This document shows positions 51,145 to 59,868 of a DNA stretch of 64,000 nucleotides, in pieces. The notes under the pieces were generated by a model that had not been told where the DNA came from, made no database searches, and saw nothing but the letters and a program-made list of their open reading frames with translations. Location of the stretch: assembly GCF_042433515.1 (NCBI RefSeq), contig NZ_JBHLVH010000013.1, positions 226,484 through 290,483 of the forward strand, in the 5' to 3' direction. The DNA comes from Kytococcus schroeteri. GTDB taxonomy: Bacteria > Actinomycetota > Actinomycetes > Actinomycetales > Dermatophilaceae. The position numbers were made by a program, and so were the translations under genes. Position 1 is the stretch's first letter. Each line of letters starts with the position of its first letter.

Positions 51145-52356
51145 ATGGCAAACCCGCAGAACTACCTCGCCGTGATCAAGGTCGTCGGTATCGGCGGCGG
51201 TGGTGTCAACGCCATCAACCGGATGATCGAGGTGGGTCTCAAGGGCGTCGAGTTCATCGCCGTCAACACCGACGCGCAGGCGCTGCTCATGAGCGACGCC
51301 GACGTGAAGCTCGACGTGGGCCGTGAGCTGACCCGTGGACTGGGTGCCGGCGCCGACCCGGAGGTGGGTCGCCAGGCCGCCGAGGACCACGCCGACGAGA
51401 TCGAGGAGGTCCTCAAGGGGGCCGACATGGTCTTCGTGACCGCCGGTGAGGGTGGTGGCACCGGCACCGGTGGCGCCCCGGTCGTGGCCCGCATCGCCCG
51501 CTCGCTGGGTGCCCTGACCATCGGTGTGGTCACCCGCCCGTTCACCTTCGAGGGTCGTCGTCGCGCCAACCAGGCCGAGTCCGGCATCGGTGCGCTGCGC
51601 GAGGAGGTCGACACCCTCATCGTCATCCCCAACGACCGCCTGCTGTCCATCAGCGACAAGGGCGTCACCATGCTCGACGCCTTCCGCAGCGCCGACCAGG
51701 TGCTGCTCTCCGGCGTGCAGGGCATCACCGACCTCATCACCACCCCGGGCCTCATCAACCTCGACTTCGCCGACGTGAAGTCCGTGATGCAGGGCGCTGG
51801 CTCGGCGCTCATGGGCATCGGCTCGGCCCGCGGCGAGGACCGTGCGGTCGAGGCCGCCGAGCTGGCCATCTCCAGCCCGCTGCTCGAGGCCTCCATCGAC
51901 GGCGCCCACGGCGTGCTGCTCTCGGTGCAGGGTGGCTCCGACCTCGGCCTGTTCGAGATCAACGAGGCCGCCCGCCTGGTGCAGGAGGCCGCCCACCCCG
52001 AGGCCAACGTCATCTTCGGAACCGTCATCGACGACTCCCTGGGCGACGAGGTGCGTGTCACCGTCATCGCCGCCGGGTTCGACGGCGGCGAGCCCACCCC
52101 GCGCGAGGACGCCACCAACGGCAACGCCGGCCGCGTGGCCCAGCCCGCGCAGGGTGCTGCCGGTGCCGGTGGCCACCTGGGGGCCGGCTTCGGCGGGACC
52201 CCGCGCCCGGCGCAGCGCCCGCAGGCCGCCGCGCCGCAGCAGCGCCAGGCCGCCCAGCGCACCGCGGCCGCGCCGCAGAAGCCGGCGCAGCAGCGTCCGG
52301 CCGCGCAGCCCAAGCCGCGCCAGTCCGACCTGGACGTGCCCGACTTCCTCAAGTGA
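51145..52356 (+). CDS. ftsZ: Cell division GTPase FtsZ
   Basis: 403 residues, tubulin homologue forming the division ring. GTP-binding T-loop VTAGEGGGTGTGGAP (about residue 100), N-terminal GIGGGGVNAINRM, and the catalytic T7 loop NLDFADVKSVM. The globular domain ends near residue 315; then comes a Gln/Ala/Pro-rich linker and the C-terminal interaction peptide DLDVPDFLK, which binds SepF and FtsW in actinobacteria. AGGAAAGG is ten bases before the ATG. Followed by a strong terminator-like hairpin. Confidence 0.97.
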   Translation: MANPQNYLAVIKVVGIGGGGVNAINRMIEVGLKGVEFIAVNTDAQALLMSDADVKLDVGRELTRGLGAGADPEVGRQAAEDHADEIEEVLKGADMVFVTAGEGGGTGTGGAPVVARIARSLGALTIGVVTRPFTFEGRRRANQAESGIGALREEVDTLIVIPNDRLLSISDKGVTMLDAFRSADQVLLSGVQGITDLITTPGLINLDFADVKSVMQGAGSALMGIGSARGEDRAVEAAELAISSPLLEASIDGAHGVLLSVQGGSDLGLFEINEAARLVQEAAHPEANVIFGTVIDDSLGDEVRVTVIAAGFDGGEPTPREDATNGNAGRVAQPAQGAAGAGGHLGAGFGGTPRPAQRPQAAAPQQRQAAQRTAAAPQKPAQQRPAAQPKPRQSDLDVPDFLK

Positions 52357-52390
52357 GCGACGCGGGGCCCGTCCCCGCCCGCCGGCCGAC

Positions 52391-52427
52391 CACAGGGGCC
52401 GCTCCCGCACCGGGAGCGGCCCCTGTG
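52391..52427 (+). terminator. Terminator-like hairpin after ftsZ
   Basis: Perfect 16-bp stem (CACAGGGGCCGCTCCC / GGGAGCGGCCCCTGTG) with a 5-base loop, 34 bp after the ftsZ stop. No T-run, as is common in high-GC actinobacteria. Confidence 0.8.
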
Positions 52428-52482
52428 ACGTGCGGTGGGCACAATGGCCCCGACCCCAGCCGCCCCCCGAGAAGGAGACGCC

Positions 52483-53343
52483 GTGACCGCGTTCCGCAGC
52501 CCGGCCCGCCCGGCACCCCTGGCGCCGGCCCCCGTGTGGTGGCAGGAGTCGCTGCCCCCGGCCGACGACCTGTGGGGGGTGGAGTGGCTGTTCACCCGCC
52601 GCGCGGTGGACCACTTCCCGGGCGAGGGCGCGATGGCCGGGTTCAACCTCGGTGACCACGTGGGCGACGACGCCGGACGCGTCACCGCCCACCGCCGCTC
52701 GGTGGCCCGCGGCCTGGGCGTGGGGCTGGAGGACCTGCACTGGATGCACCAGGTGCACGGGGCGCGGGTGCGCGTGGTGGACGCCGAGTCCACCGCCCAC
52801 GTGCCGGCCGGGTCGCACGTGCTGCCGGAGTCCGACGGACTCGTGGTGGACGCCGCGGGGCGCCTGGCCGCCGGCATCGAGCCGGGGGCGGCGATGGTGG
52901 TCGTGGCCGACTGCACGCCGGTGCTGCTGGTGGACCGCGAGCGGGGGCTGGCCGCCGCGGCCCACGCCGGCCGCCCCGGGATGCTGGCCGGCGTGGTGAC
53001 CCGCACGGTGGAGACCCTCCGCGAGCGTGGCGCCGACCGCCTGGAGGCCGTGGTGGGTCCGTCGGTGTGCGGCCGCTGCTACGAGGTGCCCGAGGAGATG
53101 CGCGCCGATGCGCTGGGGACCGAGCCGGTGTCCGCGGCGCGGACCGCCTGGGGGACCCCCAGCATCGACGTGGCCACCGGCGTGGTGGAGCAGCTGGCGC
53201 GCGCCGGGGTGCACCTGCGCGAGTGGGTCCACGGGTGCACGATGGAGGAGCACGACCTGTTCAGCCACCGCCGCGACCGCGGCACCGGGCGCCTGGCCGG
53301 CGCGGTGCGGCTCGTGGCACCGACCCACCAGGAGGGCGCGTGA
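52483..53343 (+). CDS. pgeF: PgeF/YfiH family (purine nucleosidase/peptidoglycan editing)
   Basis: 286 residues, DUF152/laccase-like domain. Zinc and catalytic residues are visible in HQVHGARVRVV, VADCTPVLLVD and AAHAGRPGMLAGVV, and the closing block is CTMEEHDLFSHRRDRGTGR. The GTG start at VTAFRSPARP has GAAGGAG five bases upstream. E. coli PgeF removes mis-incorporated L-Ser/Gly from UDP-MurNAc, a MurC proofreading role, while other members act on purine nucleosides. Its place after ftsZ is conserved in actinobacteria. Stop overlaps yggS by four bases. Confidence 0.88.
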   Translation: MTAFRSPARPAPLAPAPVWWQESLPPADDLWGVEWLFTRRAVDHFPGEGAMAGFNLGDHVGDDAGRVTAHRRSVARGLGVGLEDLHWMHQVHGARVRVVDAESTAHVPAGSHVLPESDGLVVDAAGRLAAGIEPGAAMVVVADCTPVLLVDRERGLAAAAHAGRPGMLAGVVTRTVETLRERGADRLEAVVGPSVCGRCYEVPEEMRADALGTEPVSAARTAWGTPSIDVATGVVEQLARAGVHLREWVHGCTMEEHDLFSHRRDRGTGRLAGAVRLVAPTHQEGA

Positions 53344-54116
53344 GCACCGACCACCACGGCACCGGCCACCCCGACGAGCGCACAGCCGAGCTCGCCGCCG
53401 GGCTGGAGGCGACCCGCGACCGCATCGCGGCGGCCTGTCGCGACGCCCGTCGCGACCCCTCGGAGGTGACGCTCGTGGTGGTCACCAAGTTCTTCGGCGC
53501 CGACGACGTGGCGCGCCTGGCGCGGCTGGGCGTGCGCGACATCGGGGAGAACCGCGACCAGGAGGCCAGCGCCAAGGCGGCCGAGTGGCCCACGCTGCTG
53601 ACCGAGGACGAACGCTTCCTGGCCGAGCAGGTGCGTACGCACTTCATCGGCCAGCTGCAGAGCCGCAAGGCGGGGTCCGTGGCGGGCTACGCCGACCTCG
53701 TGCACTCGGTGGACCGCCCCAAGGTGGTGGGGGCCCTGGACCGCGCCGCCCAGCGCCACGAGCGGCGGCTGGGTGTCTGCGTCCAGGTTGACCTCGCCCC
53801 GCTCCTGGAGGGAGCCGAGGAGGATGCCGGCCGCGGGGGAGTGCACCCCGGGGAGCTGCTGGCCCTGTGCCAGCAGGTGGCCGAGGCCGAGGCGCTGGAC
53901 CTGTGCGGGTTGATGACGGTGGCGCCCCCCTCGGTGGAGCCGGCCGTGGCCTTCGAGGCGTTGGCGGGCCTCCACCAGGAGGTGCTGGCCGAGCACCCCG
54001 GCGCCGCGATGCTGTCGGCCGGCATGAGCGGCGACCTCGAGGCAGCGGTGGCCGCCGGGGCGACACACGTGAGGGTGGGGTCGGCAATCATGGGGGCCCG
54101 TCCGGCGCTGGGCTAG
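53340..54116 (+). CDS. yggS: PLP homeostasis protein (YggS family)
   Basis: 258 residues, single TIM-barrel domain. The PLP lysine lies in VTLVVVTKFFGADDV (about residue 42); IGENRDQEASAKA, HFIGQLQSRKAGSV, LCGLMTVAPP and SAGMSGDLEAAVAAGATHVRVGSAIMG are the family blocks. Binds PLP without enzymatic activity and balances vitamin B6 and amino-acid pools. GTG start overlapping pgeF. Confidence 0.93.
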   Translation: MSTDHHGTGHPDERTAELAAGLEATRDRIAAACRDARRDPSEVTLVVVTKFFGADDVARLARLGVRDIGENRDQEASAKAAEWPTLLTEDERFLAEQVRTHFIGQLQSRKAGSVAGYADLVHSVDRPKVVGALDRAAQRHERRLGVCVQVDLAPLLEGAEEDAGRGGVHPGELLALCQQVAEAEALDLCGLMTVAPPSVEPAVAFEALAGLHQEVLAEHPGAAMLSAGMSGDLEAAVAAGATHVRVGSAIMGARPALG

Positions 54117-54242
54117 CCTTGGCCCGCGCGTCGGCGTGCCCGGTGGTGCCGGTGCCCGTGCCCCCCCGGGGTGGGGTGCAGGTCGGCGCCCGGACCACCC
54201 ACCCGATGCCCGTCACGACCCGCCGGGAGCTAGGAGCGAGAC

Positions 54243-54791
54243 ATGGCCGGTGTCTTCAACAGGACGATGGAGCTGCTGGGCTTCGCCGAGATCGACGAGC
54301 GCGACCGCTACGACGACTACGACCGCTACGACGAGGACGCCGTGGAGGTCGACGAGCGCGACGCCCGCCGGGAGGGTTCGGGCGCGCACGCCCTGGGTGA
54401 CGAGCCCGATCCCGAGCGCCGCAGCCGTCCCGAGGCGCGCCCCGTCGCGGCCGTCCCGGACCGTCGTGAGCACGCCCCGTCCCCGGCCCGTCCCGAGTCC
54501 CGTCGCACCGCAGGAGTTCCCATGGGTGGCATCCACCGCATCACCACCATCCACCCGGCCACGTTCAACGAGGCCAAGCTGATCGGCGAGAGCTTCCGTG
54601 AGGGCGTGCCGGTCATCATGAACCTCACCGACCTCTCCGACGGGGACGCCAAGCGCCTCGTGGACTTCGCCGCCGGCCTGGTCTTCGGCCTGTACGGCTC
54701 CATCGACCGCATCACCAACAAGGTGTTCCTGCTCTCCCCGGAGGGCGTCTCCTCCGAGGGCGGCCAGGGCGACCCGACCGCCCAGTCCTGA
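54243..54791 (+). CDS. sepF: Cell division protein SepF
   Basis: 182 residues. N-terminal membrane-binding amphipathic helix (MAGVFNRTMELLGF), an acidic Tyr/Asp/Arg-rich linker (residues ~17-90), and the C-terminal SepF domain IHRITTIHPATFNEAKLIGESFREGVPVIMNLTDLSDGDAKRLVDFAAGLVFGLYG. It is the FtsZ membrane anchor of actinobacteria, which lack FtsA. Start supported by TAGGAGCGA. Confidence 0.95.
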   Translation: MAGVFNRTMELLGFAEIDERDRYDDYDRYDEDAVEVDERDARREGSGAHALGDEPDPERRSRPEARPVAAVPDRREHAPSPARPESRRTAGVPMGGIHRITTIHPATFNEAKLIGESFREGVPVIMNLTDLSDGDAKRLVDFAAGLVFGLYGSIDRITNKVFLLSPEGVSSEGGQGDPTAQS

Positions 54792-54793
54792 CC

Positions 54794-55087
54794 GTGGCGG
54801 TCGTGCTGGCGCTGGTGCACCTGGCGCTCTTCCTGTTCCTCTGGGCGCTGCTGCTGCGGATGGTGTTCGACTGGGTCGGCTCGTTCGCCCCGTCCTGGCG
54901 CCCGTCGGGTCCGGTGCTGGTGCTGGCCGAGGGGGTCTTCACCCTCACCGACCCGCCGCTCAAGGCGCTGCGTCGCGCCATCCCGCCGCTGAACCTGGGA
55001 CAGATCCAGCTGGACCTGGGCTTCCTCGTGCTCGCGCTGGGCACCATGCTCCTGCTCAACCTGGTGAACCCGCTGGCCTTCCTCTGA
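54794..55087 (+). CDS. yggT: YggT family membrane protein
   Basis: 97 residues with two membrane helices (VVLALVHLALFLFLWALLLRMVFDW and LGFLVLALGTMLLLNLV) joined by the conserved DPPLKALRRAIPPLNLGQIQLD loop. GTG start two bases after the sepF stop, so co-translated. Conserved between sepF and divIVA; suggested to act in division or osmotic adaptation. Confidence 0.9.
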   Translation: MAVVLALVHLALFLFLWALLLRMVFDWVGSFAPSWRPSGPVLVLAEGVFTLTDPPLKALRRAIPPLNLGQIQLDLGFLVLALGTMLLLNLVNPLAFL

Positions 55088-55120
55088 GGAGGTGGGCGCC
55101 CCCGGGTGCCCGTCCACACG

Positions 55121-55149
55121 CGCCCCGTCGACCCTCGGTCGGCGGGGCG
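55121..55149 (+). terminator. Hairpin between yggT and divIVA
   Basis: CGCCCCG / CGGGGCG outer stem with an inner CGACC-CTC-GGTCG, allowing one bulge. Possible partial terminator. Confidence 0.55.
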
Positions 55150-55196
55150 TCGTCGTGGCAGACTCGCCGGGAAGTCGACCCCTCAGGAGGACGAGC

Positions 55197-56093
55197 ATGG
55201 CCCTCAACCCCGACGACCTGTTCGAGCGCGAGTTCGAGGAGACGCGTCTGCGCCCCGGCTACGACAAGGCGCAGGTGAACGAGTTCCTCGACGGCGTGCA
55301 GGCCGAGCTGCGTCGACTCATCACGGAGAACGAGGCGCTGCGCGACAAGGTGTACGAGCAGGGGGGTGCGCCCGCCTTCGCGGGGGGCTGGGAGGGCCCG
55401 GTGGAGGCCGCGCAGCCGGGCGGGACCGCCTGGGGCGAGGGCATGGGGTCCGCCGAGATGGCCGATGACGGGTTCGTTCCGGCGGGTGCCGGGGCGGGGT
55501 TGGGCTCGCCGGAGGCGGCGCGCCAGGAGGCCGACCAGCGGGTGATGGCCGCCATGCACGCCGCGGAGACCGCGGAGTTCGAGGCGCACCACCGCATCCA
55601 GGCCGTGCGGCAGGAGCAGCAGCGGGCCGAGGCCGAGCTGGAGCGGGTGAAGCAGCGGGTGGCCGGGCTGGCGGCTGCCGCCGACCGGGTGGAGCGGGCC
55701 GGCGACGAGGGGGCCGCCGCGGGCGACCTGCTGCGGGCCGCGCAGCGTCTGCACGACGAGCACGTGTGGGCCGCCGAGGAGTCCGCCCGGGAGCGCGAGC
55801 AGCACACCACCGGGCGGCTGGAGGCCCTGGAGGTGCGCATCACCGACGCCCGCCAGCGGCTGCGTGAGGCCGAGGCGATGCTGCGGGACCGCGCCCAGGA
55901 GTTCGCGGACTGGGCGGCCGAGCAGCGCCGTCACCTGGCCGCCCCGTCGACCCCGGAGCCGACCCCCGCGCCCGCGCCCGCGCCGTCCGAGGTGGCGTCC
56001 TCGGGGCCGGTCGAGGGCGTCGACGAGGCCCCGGTGGAGGGGCGTCCGGCCTCCGCGCCGCGCGTCACGGGGGCCAGTTCCCTCTGGGGCTGA
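55197..56093 (+). CDS. divIVA: Polar growth/division scaffold DivIVA (Wag31)
   Basis: 298 residues. N-terminal membrane-binding domain with NPDDLFEREFEETRLRPGYDKAQVNEFLDGV (residues ~4-35) characteristic of DivIVA; a Gly-rich linker; and a long coiled coil (about residues 100-245). The C-terminal tail is Pro/Ala-rich and acidic (PEPTPAPAPAPSE). AGGAGG is six bases upstream of the ATG. It marks negatively curved membrane and recruits wall-synthesis enzymes. Confidence 0.93.
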   Translation: MALNPDDLFEREFEETRLRPGYDKAQVNEFLDGVQAELRRLITENEALRDKVYEQGGAPAFAGGWEGPVEAAQPGGTAWGEGMGSAEMADDGFVPAGAGAGLGSPEAARQEADQRVMAAMHAAETAEFEAHHRIQAVRQEQQRAEAELERVKQRVAGLAAAADRVERAGDEGAAAGDLLRAAQRLHDEHVWAAEESAREREQHTTGRLEALEVRITDARQRLREAEAMLRDRAQEFADWAAEQRRHLAAPSTPEPTPAPAPAPSEVASSGPVEGVDEAPVEGRPASAPRVTGASSLWG

Positions 56094-56164
56094 GGTCGGT
56101 TCGCGTCCCCGGTGAACGCGCGCCGAACACGAGGTGACGATTTGGGCACGATCCGGTGAGGGGT

Positions 56165-56295
56165 TTGGCCCACCCGCTGCTGCGGCCTATGGTTCCCGCA
56201 ATCGTTCCGGGAACGGAGCGCCGAGCACGGGTACCAGGGCCGCAGGCGACGCCCCTCGCGAGGGGTCTGCCGGATCGGTTCGGCCCGCCGAACCG
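56165..56295 (+). promoter_or_regulatory. Promoter and hairpins before the DksA-type gene
   Basis: TTGGCC (56165-56170) and TATGGT (56188-56193) with an ideal 17-bp spacer. Downstream are a GTTCCCG...CGGGAAC palindrome, CCCCTCGCGAGGGG (56252-56265) and CGGTTCGG-CCCG-CCGAACCG (56276-56295). The last hairpin ends right at the GAGGAG ribosome site, so translational control is possible. Confidence 0.45.
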
Positions 56296-56305
56296 AGGAG
56301 ATGCG

Positions 56306-57046
56306 GTGGCGACGACGACCGCGAGCACGAAGACGCCGACGAAGAAGGCGACCGCCAAGAAGGCGACGGCGAAGAAGGCCGGCGCCAAGGCCACCAAGGA
56401 CCCGGCGGCCGCGAAGGCCGAGGGGGCCTCGAAGAAGGCGACGGCGAAGAAGGCGACCGCCACGAAGGCCGCCGGCAAGAAGGCCGCCGGCAAGAAGTCC
56501 ACGGCCAAGGCCGACGCCAAGAAGGCTGCCAAGAAGGCTGCCGAGAAGAAGTCCCCCGCCACCAAGGCCACGGCGAAGAAGACCACCGCGAAGAAGGCAC
56601 CGGCCAAGAAGTCCACCGTCGGCGAGCGCCTCACGGGTCGCAAGGCGGCCAAGGCCAAGGAGCTCGTGGTCGGCCAGGCCGAGGAGCCCTGGTCGAAGGC
56701 CGAGCTGGCCGAGGTGCGCACCGAGCTCGAGTCCGAGCTCGCCCGCCTCACCCAGGAGCTGGAGATCGCCGAGAGCGACCTCTACGAGCTCGTGAGCAGC
56801 AGCCAGGGCTCGCAGGGCGACGAGGCCGACGCCGGGTCGTTCAGCAGCGAGCGCCAGCACGAGATGTCGCTGGCCGAGAACTCCCGCTCCATGCTCCTGC
56901 AGACCACCACGGCGCTGGGGCGCATCGCCGACGGCACCTACGGCCGGTGCGAGAACTGCGACCAGGCCATCGGCAAGATGCGGCTCCAGGCCTTCCCGCG
57001 TGCGACCCTGTGCATGCCATGCAAGCAGCACCAGGAGCGACGCTGA
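56306..57046 (+). CDS. TraR/DksA-type zinc-finger protein with histone-like tail
   Basis: 246 residues. Residues ~1-115 are almost entirely Lys/Ala/Thr (repeats of KKATAKK), like eukaryotic H1 or mycobacterial HupB tails. Residues ~130-200 form a coiled coil (ELAEVRTELESELARLTQELEIAESDLYELV). The C-terminal zinc finger is CENCDQAIGKMRLQAFPRATLCMPC, a C-x2-C...C-x2-C set, with the preceding GRIADGTYGRC typical of DksA/TraR. It may bind the RNA polymerase secondary channel and DNA or rRNA through the tail. GTG start with GAGGAG. Confidence 0.85.
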   Translation: MATTTASTKTPTKKATAKKATAKKAGAKATKDPAAAKAEGASKKATAKKATATKAAGKKAAGKKSTAKADAKKAAKKAAEKKSPATKATAKKTTAKKAPAKKSTVGERLTGRKAAKAKELVVGQAEEPWSKAELAEVRTELESELARLTQELEIAESDLYELVSSSQGSQGDEADAGSFSSERQHEMSLAENSRSMLLQTTTALGRIADGTYGRCENCDQAIGKMRLQAFPRATLCMPCKQHQERR

Positions 57047-57606
57047 ACGCGTCCCACACCCAGACCACTCGTCCGACGACCCGCCGCGGGGGCTTCCTGC
57101 CCCTCGTGGCGGGTCTCGCCGCGCTGTGGGTGGTCCTCGACCAGGCCACCAAGCAGTGGGCCCTCAGCGGCCTCGAGCGCGGCGTCACCCGACCCCTCCT
57201 GGGGGAGCTGCTGCAGCTTCGGCTGGTGTTCAACCCCGGCGCGGCGTTCAGCCTCGGCACCGGCACCACGTGGGTGTTCACGGTGCTGGCCACGCTGGTC
57301 ACCGGCGCCATCCTGTGGTTCAGCACGCGGGTGGTGAGCCCGCTGTGGGCCCTCGCGCTGGGCCTCGTGGCCGGCGGCGCGGCGGGCAACCTGGTGGACC
57401 GCCTCGTCCGGGCGCCCGGCGTGGGGCGCGGCCACGTGGTGGACTTCCTGATGCTGCCGCACTGGCCGATCTTCAACGTGGCCGACATCGGCGTCACCTG
57501 CGGTGCGGCCCTCATCGTGCTGCAGGCCCTGCGTGGCGTGGAGCCCACCGCGCAGGCCGACGAGACCGAGGCGACGACCCGCGCCGACCAGGAGGAGCGA
57601 GCATGA
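57019..57606 (+). CDS. lspA: Lipoprotein signal peptidase
   Basis: 195 residues (start uncertain: an ATG 28 bp inside the preceding gene's end is used; a GTG nine bases earlier is possible). Aspartic protease of the membrane that removes lipoprotein signal peptides. Four helices with the motifs DQATKQWAL, VFNPGAAFSLG, the first catalytic Asp in GGAAGNLVDRLVR, HVVDFLMLPHWPIFNVADIGVT with the second catalytic Asp. The C terminus is acidic. Serves the lipoproteins seen elsewhere in the window. Confidence 0.93.
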   Translation: MQAAPGATLNASHTQTTRPTTRRGGFLPLVAGLAALWVVLDQATKQWALSGLERGVTRPLLGELLQLRLVFNPGAAFSLGTGTTWVFTVLATLVTGAILWFSTRVVSPLWALALGLVAGGAAGNLVDRLVRAPGVGRGHVVDFLMLPHWPIFNVADIGVTCGAALIVLQALRGVEPTAQADETEATTRADQEERA

Positions 57607-58532
57607 GCGACACCCGCACCGTGGTGGTCCCCGACGGGCTGGACGGCGAGCGCGTCGACGCCGGGCTCTCCCGGCTGCTGGGACTTTCCCGCAACCGGGT
57701 GGCCGACGTGGCCGCCGAGGGCGGCGTGGTCATGGGCTCCAAGGCCCTGGGCAAGGGTGACCGGCTGCTGGCCGGCGAGCTGGTGACGGTGACCCTCCCG
57801 GCCGAGAACCAGGCGCAGCCCGTGCTGCCGAGCACCGAGCCGATCCCCGGCATGCGGGTCGTGCACGAGGACACCGAGATCATCGTGGTGGACAAGCCGG
57901 CCGGCGTGGCCGCGCACCCGTCGGTGGGCTGGAAGGGCCCGGACGTCGTGGGTGGGCTGGCCGCGGAGGGCTACCGCATCAGCACCTCGGGCGCCGCCGA
58001 GCGCCAGGGCATCGTGCAGCGCCTGGACGTGGGCACCTCCGGGCTCATGGTGGTGGCCAAGTCCGAGCGTGCCTACACGGTACTCAAGCAGGCCTTCCGC
58101 GACCGGACGGTCGAGAAGACCTACCACACGGTGGTCCAGGGCCTGCCGGACCCGTTGAGCGGCACCATCGACGCCCCCATCGGCCGCCACCCGGGGCACG
58201 ACTACCGGTTCGCCGTCATGTCCACCGGGCGCCCCAGCATCACGCACTACGAGCTGCTCGAGGCACACCGCGCGGCCTCCCTGCTGGAGGTGCACCTGGA
58301 GACCGGGCGCACCCACCAGATCCGCGTGCACTTCTCCGCGATGGGCCACCCCTGCGCGGGTGACCCCACCTACGGGGCCGACCCGACCCTGGCCAAGCGG
58401 CTCGGGCTGGAGCGCCAGTGGCTGCACGCCGTGGAGCTGGGCTTCACCCACCCCGGCTCGGGGGAGTGGGTCACCTTCACCAGCGAGTACCCCGACGACC
58501 TGCAGGCGGCCATCGACCAGCTCCGCGGCTGA
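57603..58532 (+). CDS. rluD: Ribosomal large-subunit pseudouridine synthase, RluD type
   Basis: 309 residues. N-terminal S4 domain (GERVDAGLSRLLGLSRNRVADVAAEGGV) and RluA-family catalytic domain with the catalytic Asp in QRLDVGTSGLMVVAK (family consensus HRLDxxTSG; here Gln replaces His), VDKPAGVAAHP, and LLEVHLETGRTHQIRVHFSAMGHP. ATG overlaps the lspA stop, a common lspA-rluD pairing in actinobacteria. Modifies uridines in 23S rRNA, most likely in helix 69. Confidence 0.92.
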   Translation: MSDTRTVVVPDGLDGERVDAGLSRLLGLSRNRVADVAAEGGVVMGSKALGKGDRLLAGELVTVTLPAENQAQPVLPSTEPIPGMRVVHEDTEIIVVDKPAGVAAHPSVGWKGPDVVGGLAAEGYRISTSGAAERQGIVQRLDVGTSGLMVVAKSERAYTVLKQAFRDRTVEKTYHTVVQGLPDPLSGTIDAPIGRHPGHDYRFAVMSTGRPSITHYELLEAHRAASLLEVHLETGRTHQIRVHFSAMGHPCAGDPTYGADPTLAKRLGLERQWLHAVELGFTHPGSGEWVTFTSEYPDDLQAAIDQLRG

Positions 58533-58642
58533 GTCGCGCCCGCCGCCCCCCCCTGAGGGGGAGAGCTCCCACCGGCGCTGCAGCGTCTACTGCTCGGGAC
58601 GAGCGGCACCGTCAGGAGGTGCGCCGGGACGGGAGAGCGCCG

Positions 58643-59788
58643 ATGCGATGGGTGTGGGCACGACGGGTCGTGGGTCTGGGGGCGGTGGTCGGTCTGGTGG
58701 CCGGGTGCAGCGGAGAGGGGTCCCAGGAGGAGACCACGTCGCTGCCCCCGTGGTCGGTGGCCGTGGTCGAGACCTCCCTGGACGCCGATGGGGGGCACCC
58801 ACACGGTCAGGTGGTGCTGGTGGACGATGCCGGGGACGTGGTCGCCGAGCACCCCACTGCGGGTCTGGAGAACGCCGACGCCGTGGTCGCAGGCGACCAG
58901 CTCGTGGTGCCCGCCCGGCAGCAGGAGGTGCTGCTCCCCGTGGCAGGTGGGGCTCCCGGGGTGGGTGACCTGCCGCCCTCCGACGAGGACGAGGTGGGCG
59001 GAGTCACCGTCACCGGTGTCGGTGACACGACCCTGGTGCTGAAGAACGCCGGCACCCGGTCCGGAGGCCGGGGGTACGCGTTCACGGGCAGTGTGATCGA
59101 TCCCGAGGGGATTGACGCCCGGGTGGAGGTCGACGGGTACGTGGTGGGGGCATGGTCCTGCGGCAAGGACTACCGGGTTCTCGTCGACGACGACGGAGCC
59201 AGTGACTCCGCGGCGCAGCACCTGACCGAGCTGCGCATCGACACCGACGGGGGAGTCCAGGAGGTGGGCCGTTCCGTCCTGCGCGGCAGGTACCTGCAGG
59301 GGGCCACGACGGTGCAGTGGGTGTGCCACCGGGGCCGGGGCACGGGTCTGGCCGGCTTCGCCTCCGCGGGGTCGGGTGAGGAGCTGCGGGTGGTGACCTC
59401 GGTCCGGGGTGACGTGAGGACGGTGCCGATGACGGGGGACCGGGCCGTCCGTCGGAGGATGGGGGTGCTGGACCTGGCCCGGTGGGGTGACCAGCTGGTC
59501 TGGGTCACCCACGACGGGGTCGTCGCCGCGGCCTCGGCGGACGGTTCCGACGCGCGGCGCATCGGGCGGTTCGTCGTGGACGAGCACCAGCGCGGCAGCG
59601 CCCACTTCTCGCTCGACCAGGGCTCCGCGCAGATGGCGGTCACCGAGCGTGAGCACCTGCTGCTGCGGTGGTTCGCGTTCGACGACCCCGAGCACGTGCA
59701 CGAGCGGACGCTGGGCCACTCCGTGCCCGGTGACCTCGTCGTGACGGACGTCGTCCGGGCGCCCTCCGGCGCCTCGCCGGGGCGTTGA
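58643..59788 (+). CDS. Secreted lipoprotein of unknown function
   Basis: 381 residues. Signal peptide with a basic start (MRWVWARRVV) and lipobox VAGC, lipidated Cys at residue 22. The mature part is rich in short beta strands of the form VxVVxxxLxxDGG, repeated several times (e.g. GQVVLVDDAGDVV, WGDQLVWVTHDGVVAAASADG), suggesting a beta-propeller-like fold. Two extra Cys residues (WSCGKD, WVCHRG) may form a disulfide. Not assigned to a family. It ends 80 bp before dnaE with a strong hairpin in between. Confidence 0.75.
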   Translation: MRWVWARRVVGLGAVVGLVAGCSGEGSQEETTSLPPWSVAVVETSLDADGGHPHGQVVLVDDAGDVVAEHPTAGLENADAVVAGDQLVVPARQQEVLLPVAGGAPGVGDLPPSDEDEVGGVTVTGVGDTTLVLKNAGTRSGGRGYAFTGSVIDPEGIDARVEVDGYVVGAWSCGKDYRVLVDDDGASDSAAQHLTELRIDTDGGVQEVGRSVLRGRYLQGATTVQWVCHRGRGTGLAGFASAGSGEELRVVTSVRGDVRTVPMTGDRAVRRRMGVLDLARWGDQLVWVTHDGVVAAASADGSDARRIGRFVVDEHQRGSAHFSLDQGSAQMAVTEREHLLLRWFAFDDPEHVHERTLGHSVPGDLVVTDVVRAPSGASPGR

Positions 59789-59796
59789 GCGGGCTC

Positions 59797-59837
59797 CCTC
59801 CGGGGGTCGTGGGACCGGTTCCCACGGCCCCCGGAGG
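59797..59837 (+). terminator. Terminator-like hairpin before dnaE
   Basis: 18-bp stem with one G-U pair (CCTCCGGGGGTCGTGGGA / TCCCACGGCCCCCGGAGG) and a 5-base loop, 8 bp after the lipoprotein stop. Confidence 0.8.
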
Positions 59838-59868
59838 CTGTCGGTGGCCGGTCGTAGGATGACCCGCG

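Noticed and set aside
52930..52985. HAGRPG in PgeF as an active-site anomaly (HAGW-type in E. coli)
   Set aside because: As far as I recall, actinobacterial members commonly have HAGR at this place, so it is more likely a lineage feature than a defect.
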